Positions 59,873 to 64,000 of a DNA stretch of 64,000 nt are shown here, one piece after another. Position 1 is the first letter of the stretch; every line of letters starts with the position of its first letter. Source of the DNA: Microbacterium croceum (GTDB lineage: Bacteria; Actinomycetota; Actinomycetes; Actinomycetales; Microbacteriaceae); contig NZ_JAHWXN010000001.1 in the NCBI RefSeq assembly GCF_023091245.1, positions 1,178,001 through 1,242,000 of the forward strand, read 5' to 3'. The position numbers and the translations under genes are program-made. Under the pieces are notes generated by a model. That model was given only the letters and a program-made list of their open reading frames with translations. It had not been told where the DNA came from and ran no database searches.

Positions 59873-61483
59873 TCAGGGACGTGCGCTCGCTCGGCGTCTG
59901 ACCGCGATCTCGGTCGGAATGCCGCGGGAGAACAGCAGCGACAGCAGGCTGATCAGGATGAGGCCGAAGAACGAGACCCGCAGCGACGACAGCTGCGAAT
60001 CGCGATAGATCTGCGCGAGGGTGCGCGCGTCTTCGTCGCTCAGGCCCGCATCTTCAGCGATCGCCGTGACCGTGCTCGCCGGCACGATCGTGACGCCCTG
60101 CTCGGTGGCCGCGCTGATCGTGGTTCTGGTCTCGGCCGGGAGGTCGCTGTGCGCAACGCCCGAGGCGAACGACGTCGACAGCGCCCCGATCAGGATCGAG
60201 CCGATGAGCGCCGTGCCGAGCGATGAGCCGAGGTTCTGGAACACTCCCTGGAGTCCGCCCACCTCGCTGGTCTGCGACTCGGAGACGCTCGACATGTTCA
60301 CGTTCCCCAACTGCGAGGCCAGGAGTCCGAGCGCGCTGCCGGCGAGGAACATCCCGAAAGCGAAGAGGCCGTTGCGCAGATCGCTCGTCGCAGAGCCCAG
60401 CAGCACGACCGCGCTCACCACGAGCAGCAACTGCCCCGTGCGGACGATCGCGCGCGGTGTCATCCGATGCGACAACCGCGTGCCGACGATCGAGAACAGC
60501 ACCAGCGACACCGACAGCGGGAAGATGCGGATCCCGGTCTCCAGGGCGTCGAGCCCGAGGGTCATCTGCAGGTAGACCGGCACCATGAAGAACAGCCCCG
60601 CGGTCACCGCATACTGCGCGCCGAGGACCGAGAGTCCGCTGCGGAGAGACGTGATCGAGAACATCCGCACGTCCACGAGGGGCGCGCGGTCCTGCTCCGC
60701 CAGGCGTCGCTGGCGCGTGATGAAGACCGCGACGAGCGCGCCACCGAGCGTCATGAACCAGGCGCTCAGCGAGATGCCCAGGGGTGCGAGGGGGACGCCG
60801 CCGATCTCGGGCGTCGCCAGCGGCGCGATCCAGCCCCAGATCTTGCTCTGGAGCATGCCGTACACGACGAACACCAGCCCGACCGAGGAGAGCGCGACGC
60901 TCAGGACGTCGATGCGCGCGCTCTGCCTGGTGCCGGCGTCGGTGATGATCCGCGCGCAGGCCACGACGGCGAGCATGATCACCACCTCCGCGACGAACAC
61001 GTAGCGCCAGTCGAAGTACGTCGTCACCGCCCCGCCGATCAGCGGACCGGCCGCGACCGCCGCCCCCGACACCGCACCGATGATCGCGAACGCGGTGACG
61101 CGGTCGGCGCCATGGTAGTTGTCGGCCACCAGGGCGGCGATCGCCGGGATCACGAGCACGGCGCCGAGTCCTTCGATCACCGACCATCCGAGGAACAGGA
61201 GCTGCACGTTCGGACTCAGTGCGGTGATCAGCGAACCGGCCGCGTAGATGCACGAGCCCACCACGAACGCCCGGCGGCGGCCCCACACGTCGCCGAGCTT
61301 GGCGCCGAGCAGCATGAACGCCGCCATGGTCAACGTGTAGAACGTGATCGCGGCCTGCATGGCGGAGACACTTGTGCCGAGATCGGTGACGACGGTCGAG
61401 ATGGACACGTTCATCACGGTGCCGTCGAGCACCATCACGAACTGCGCGCATCCCAGCACGCCGACCACGGCCCACTTCTTCAT
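59873..61483 (-). CDS. DHA2-family MFS drug/proton antiporter
   Basis: 536 residues with 14 hydrophobic helices. The first helix region WAVVGVLGCAQFVMVLDGTV with motif D1 and the loop GAKLGDVWGRRRAFVVGSCI (motif A) followed by VLVIPAIAALVADNYHGADR and motif C-like GPLIGGAVTTYFDWRYVFV are typical of EmrB/QacA exporters. It should pump drugs or metabolites out using the proton gradient. The ATG overlaps the stop of the K+ channel gene (ATGA). Confidence 0.93.
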   Translation of the reverse strand: MKKWAVVGVLGCAQFVMVLDGTVMNVSISTVVTDLGTSVSAMQAAITFYTLTMAAFMLLGAKLGDVWGRRRAFVVGSCIYAAGSLITALSPNVQLLFLGWSVIEGLGAVLVIPAIAALVADNYHGADRVTAFAIIGAVSGAAVAAGPLIGGAVTTYFDWRYVFVAEVVIMLAVVACARIITDAGTRQSARIDVLSVALSSVGLVFVVYGMLQSKIWGWIAPLATPEIGGVPLAPLGISLSAWFMTLGGALVAVFITRQRRLAEQDRAPLVDVRMFSITSLRSGLSVLGAQYAVTAGLFFMVPVYLQMTLGLDALETGIRIFPLSVSLVLFSIVGTRLSHRMTPRAIVRTGQLLLVVSAVVLLGSATSDLRNGLFAFGMFLAGSALGLLASQLGNVNMSSVSESQTSEVGGLQGVFQNLGSSLGTALIGSILIGALSTSFASGVAHSDLPAETRTTISAATEQGVTIVPASTVTAIAEDAGLSDEDARTLAQIYRDSQLSSLRVSFFGLILISLLSLLFSRGIPTEIAVRRRASARP

Positions 61484-62274
61484 GGCATCTCCTTCGGGCT
61501 GTGCAGCACATCGGGCGCCGTGGTCGGTCTGCCCGCACCACGCATGATGCGGGCGACGGCGGTGATGAGGAAGAACTGCCCGGTGATCGCCTCGGTGACT
61601 GCGACAGTCTGCGCGCCGGTGCTGACGGGCACGAGGTTGCCATAACCAGTGGTCGTCAGGGTGGTGAACGAGAAGAACACCTGGTTCGCGAGTGAATCCC
61701 CCTCGGCGCCGTCGAAGATCGGAGCGGGCGACAGGAGGGAGAGCAGGTTGAGCATGAACGCGAAGAACAGGCCGACCAGCACGTACGCTGTGATCGCTGC
61801 GAGCAGAGCCTCGACGTTGAGCCCGCGCCGGGTCGCCTGATGGCCGATGATCCGGGCGGGGGCGATGAGGAGGGCGAGCAGTGATGCGGCAGACAGCACA
61901 ACATCAAGTGCCTGTCCCTCGGCGCCGAGCAGCGTCGCCACGATCGTCGCGATCGCCGCGACCGACAGCACGGCCCAGGCGACGTGCTGCACGAACGGGC
62001 GCGCGTCGGTGACACGGAACACGACGGCGACCGTCGCGAGGATCACGAGGAAGGCGATCGGGTTCGGATCCGTCGTGCGCTGCCGTGCGCACAGCCCGTA
62101 GCACGCCACGAGGAGGATGAGGAGCACCGCGTAGCCGATCAACGCCGCCGTATCGGTGCCGAACCGGGGATCTGCTCGTCTCCGTGCTCGGTCGCGAAGG
62201 GCGTGTGCCATGCCCGGGCGGGGCACGTCGGTCTTGTCAAGGTCTCGCGCGTCGGAGTTCGCCTCGGCGGTCAC
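61480..62274 (-). CDS. Two-pore-helix potassium channel family protein
   Basis: 264 residues from GTG. Several N-terminal helices (ALIGYAVLLILLVACYGL and others) precede an ion-channel pore: helix, then FFSFTTLTTTGYGNLVPVST containing the selectivity filter TTGYGN, then a final helix (AITGQFFLITAVARIM). This is the Ion_trans_2-type pore used for K+ selectivity. No RCK/TrkA domain is present, so gating is unknown. Overlaps the MFS gene and follows the upstream membrane gene by 1 bp. Confidence 0.92.
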   Translation of the reverse strand: MTAEANSDARDLDKTDVPRPGMAHALRDRARRRADPRFGTDTAALIGYAVLLILLVACYGLCARQRTTDPNPIAFLVILATVAVVFRVTDARPFVQHVAWAVLSVAAIATIVATLLGAEGQALDVVLSAASLLALLIAPARIIGHQATRRGLNVEALLAAITAYVLVGLFFAFMLNLLSLLSPAPIFDGAEGDSLANQVFFSFTTLTTTGYGNLVPVSTGAQTVAVTEAITGQFFLITAVARIMRGAGRPTTAPDVLHSPKEMP

Positions 62275-62275
62275 G

Positions 62276-63652
62276 TCAGCTCTCCCGACCTGCGGCGGCG
62301 GCGCTCACCGGCACCTCGCCCGCTTCCTCGGCTGTGGCATCGACCTCCGCAGGCGGCTGCTCCGCGAGCTCGAACAACAGCACGCCCAGCGTGGCGAGCG
62401 CCAGCGTCCAGATCACGAGGCTCGGCGTCAGCGGCCGCACCAGCAGCACCACCGCTGCACCGATCACAGCGACCACGACACGCAGCAGAGTACGTTGCGC
62501 ATACAGCCACCGGCCGACGCGACCCGTCGTCACCCCGTGACGCTCCCACCCCGCGCGCAGCCGTGCGGTACCGGCGTTGGTCGCGGCGCGCAGCCGGGTG
62601 GGCACGGCGAAGGGGCCGCAGAACCAGACGACGACGGCGACCACGAGGGAGAGCACCAGTACGGCGATGGCCGTGTCGCGCATGGCTCCGGTGAAGGTCT
62701 CGAACATCACACCCCCGGCGTCGGGTGAGACCGGCCCCGAGCGCATCGCGGCGTCGAAGAAGAGGCGACCGATCGCGAATCCGGCGAGCAGGATCACCAT
62801 CGACCCGGCCAGTGCGAGGGCGGCCGTGATCCCGGCTGTCCAGCGGCGATGCGCGGCGATGACTCCGGCGGCGAGCAGCAGGAGCGAGATCCACGGCAGC
62901 CACACCCCCGCCGATACCGCGAGTCCGTAGGCGAGCTGCACCGTCGGGAGGGCATCGGAGGTCGCGACGACGATCGTGCGATCGACCGTCGGGATCGCCG
63001 CGGCGAAGCCCACGCCGCGGTCGACCAGTGCATCCTTCACGGCGTCGATGATCGGCGCGAGCTGGATGCCGATCGTGCCTTCGGCGCCCAGGTCGAGCGC
63101 CACGGTCGGGTCGTTCTGCAGCGCGCCGGTGAGCTGGGCATGGCTCACCCGGAGAGCGGAAGCCCACACGTTCGCGAACGCCTCCGATTCCACGAACCTC
63201 GCGACCACGCTCGCGACGAGGGACTGGAGGCCCTGAGCTGCCGGCCCCTTCAGCAGCTCCAGCGCGCGGGTCGCCCTGTCGCCGGTCCCGAGGTCGATGA
63301 TCCCGTCGATCACGTCGGACGTCAGGGTCGGGATGTCGACCTGCTCGTCGATCACCGCGATCACCTGGGTCGTGATGAGCGACTGGATGGCGGGGTCGTC
63401 GGCCAACGGCGCGTAACTCGCGACGAACCGTTCGGTGTCGGTCAGCTGCACGTTCGCCCAGGTGGCGACGACGGCGACCGGCGCGAGCAGAGCGCCGAGC
63501 GTGATCAGCGCCGTGGCCAGAAGTGTGCGTCCCCAGGTGCGTCGGGAGCGACGTTCGACAGGGGTGTCGGACGGCAGAGCGGCTCGCAGCGTCGCGTTCT
63601 CCGCCTCCAGTGCCTGCAGTCGCTGCTGCAGCTCCTCCGTCGTCGAGGCCAT
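62276..63652 (-). CDS. Multi-pass membrane protein of unknown function
   Basis: 458 residues. A short coiled-coil start (STTEELQQRLQALEAENATL) precedes a membrane helix (LLATALITLGALLAPVAVVA), a long extracytoplasmic domain (about 60-240, with FVASYAPLADDPAIQSLITT and DVIDGIIDLGTGDRA), and then about six further helices. The arrangement resembles a family of actinobacterial integral membrane proteins of unknown role. GGAG precedes the ATG. First gene of an operon with the K+ channel and MFS exporter. Confidence 0.85.
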   Translation of the reverse strand: MASTTEELQQRLQALEAENATLRAALPSDTPVERRSRRTWGRTLLATALITLGALLAPVAVVATWANVQLTDTERFVASYAPLADDPAIQSLITTQVIAVIDEQVDIPTLTSDVIDGIIDLGTGDRATRALELLKGPAAQGLQSLVASVVARFVESEAFANVWASALRVSHAQLTGALQNDPTVALDLGAEGTIGIQLAPIIDAVKDALVDRGVGFAAAIPTVDRTIVVATSDALPTVQLAYGLAVSAGVWLPWISLLLLAAGVIAAHRRWTAGITAALALAGSMVILLAGFAIGRLFFDAAMRSGPVSPDAGGVMFETFTGAMRDTAIAVLVLSLVVAVVVWFCGPFAVPTRLRAATNAGTARLRAGWERHGVTTGRVGRWLYAQRTLLRVVVAVIGAAVVLLVRPLTPSLVIWTLALATLGVLLFELAEQPPAEVDATAEEAGEVPVSAAAAGRES

Positions 63653-63728
63653 CAGGTGCTCCGATCCGTGAGTCGGCGGGATCAGGGTCAGTATGGCAGG
63701 GCGCGACGGCGATGAGAATGGCCCGTGG

Positions 63729-63758
63729 TTCGATCGTGCTGTTCGAACCCGTTATGAT
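63729..63758 (+). promoter_or_regulatory. Promoter of tRNA-Ser(GCU)
   Basis: TTCGAT (63729-63734), 18-bp spacer, TATGAT (63753-63758), 35 bp before the tRNA. Confidence 0.6.
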
Positions 63759-63793
63759 GGCTAGGTGCATCCGTGCTTTCGGGTCGGATGCCT

Positions 63794-63882
63794 GGAGACG
63801 TCGCATAGTCCGGCCGAGTGCACCACCCTGCTAAGGTGGAGTCCCCGCAAGGGGACCAGGGGTTCAAATCCCCTCGTCTCCG
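63794..63882 (+). tRNA. tRNA-Ser (GCT)
   Basis: 89 nt class II tRNA; acceptor GGAGACG / CGTCTCC, anticodon loop CTGCTAA (GCT), long variable arm GTCCCCGCAAGGGGAC, T arm GGGGTTCAAATCCCC. CCA not encoded. Confidence 0.97.
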
Positions 63883-64000
63883 CAGTAGATTCCCTGGTCA
63901 GAACCCGTTTTGCGGTTCTGTTCGACCGTTACTCCTTCCGATGGTTCGTGTTCTTTCGCGATTTCAGGGGAGTGTGAGGGGAGCGCAGCGTTCAGACGAC
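63883..64000. other. Sequence after tRNA-Ser(GCU), no gene seen
   Basis: Lower-GC stretch to the window edge. AGAACC / GGTTCT around 63901-63920 forms a short hairpin that may terminate the tRNA transcript. Nothing else is supported before the window ends. Confidence 0.5.

Overview
The window is chromosomal DNA from a high-GC Gram-positive bacterium, most likely a Microbacteriaceae member close to Microbacterium. This rests on strongly GC-biased third codon positions, the actinobacterial gene order ftsH-folE-folP-folB-folK-DUF3180-PH-PH, a Phe-Asp-Glu tRNA cluster, Microbacteriaceae-type small proteins, and many leaderless genes in which a TANNNT -10 box ends 6-7 nt before the start codon. 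No rRNA, CRISPR array or replication origin was seen.

Layout. 1-5210 (minus): right end of an exopolysaccharide cluster (cut-off glycosyltransferase, unknown TIM-barrel-like protein, Gfo/Idh/MocA oxidoreductase, DUF1972-type glycosyltransferase, polyprenyl-phosphate sugar transferase). 5.5-15.5 kb: mixed housekeeping and envelope genes (LtrA-like membrane protein, dioxygenase-like lipoprotein, fatty acid desaturase, DivIVA-like coiled coil, M23 peptidase with FG-GAP repeats, AEC transporter, lipoproteins). 15.56-19.70 kb: a roughly 4-kb island bounded by a 109-bp perfect direct repeat that includes the 3' part of tRNA-Phe. It has visibly lower GC, carries an overlapping two-gene module (an SF1/UvrD-like helicase and an unrecognised protein with a DCDL motif) plus one actinobacterial-ICE-type small gene, and has no integrase. 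It is the best candidate in the window for an undescribed, possibly defensive, system. 19.66-20.0 kb: tRNA-Phe, tRNA-Asp and tRNA-Glu.

20.2-36.5 kb is core genome: an M23 peptidase, ppa, tilS, hpt, ftsH, the folate operon folE-folP-folB-folK, DUF3180, two bacterial PH-domain membrane proteins, a DUF2520 protein, a DUF2207 protein and lysS. 36.5-39.5 kb holds a DUF4192 protein, a 57-aa membrane protein and a cardiolipin synthase. 39.6-46.0 kb is a galactoside-uptake operon (GH42 beta-galactosidase, two ABC permeases, lipoprotein binding protein; minus strand) divergent from its LacI-type regulator, with operator palindromes between them. 46-52.5 kb: a lipoprotein with an internal duplication, a diacylglycerol-kinase-family protein, an ECF sigma factor, a SnoaL-like protein, serS, a HAD phosphatase, tRNA-Ser(UGA) and an LCP-family protein.

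52.7-59.8 kb is an L-rhamnose catabolic operon (rhaM, rhaI, an embedded esterase, bifunctional rhaD, rhaB; minus strand) divergent from a second LacI regulator, with a clear promoter and operator. The rhamnose route would run: mutarotation (RhaM), isomerisation to rhamnulose (RhaI), phosphorylation (RhaB), aldol cleavage, and oxidation of the lactaldehyde product by the dehydrogenase half of RhaD. 59.9-63.65 kb is a three-gene membrane operon (unknown membrane protein, K+ channel, DHA2-type MFS transporter). The window ends just after tRNA-Ser(GCU).
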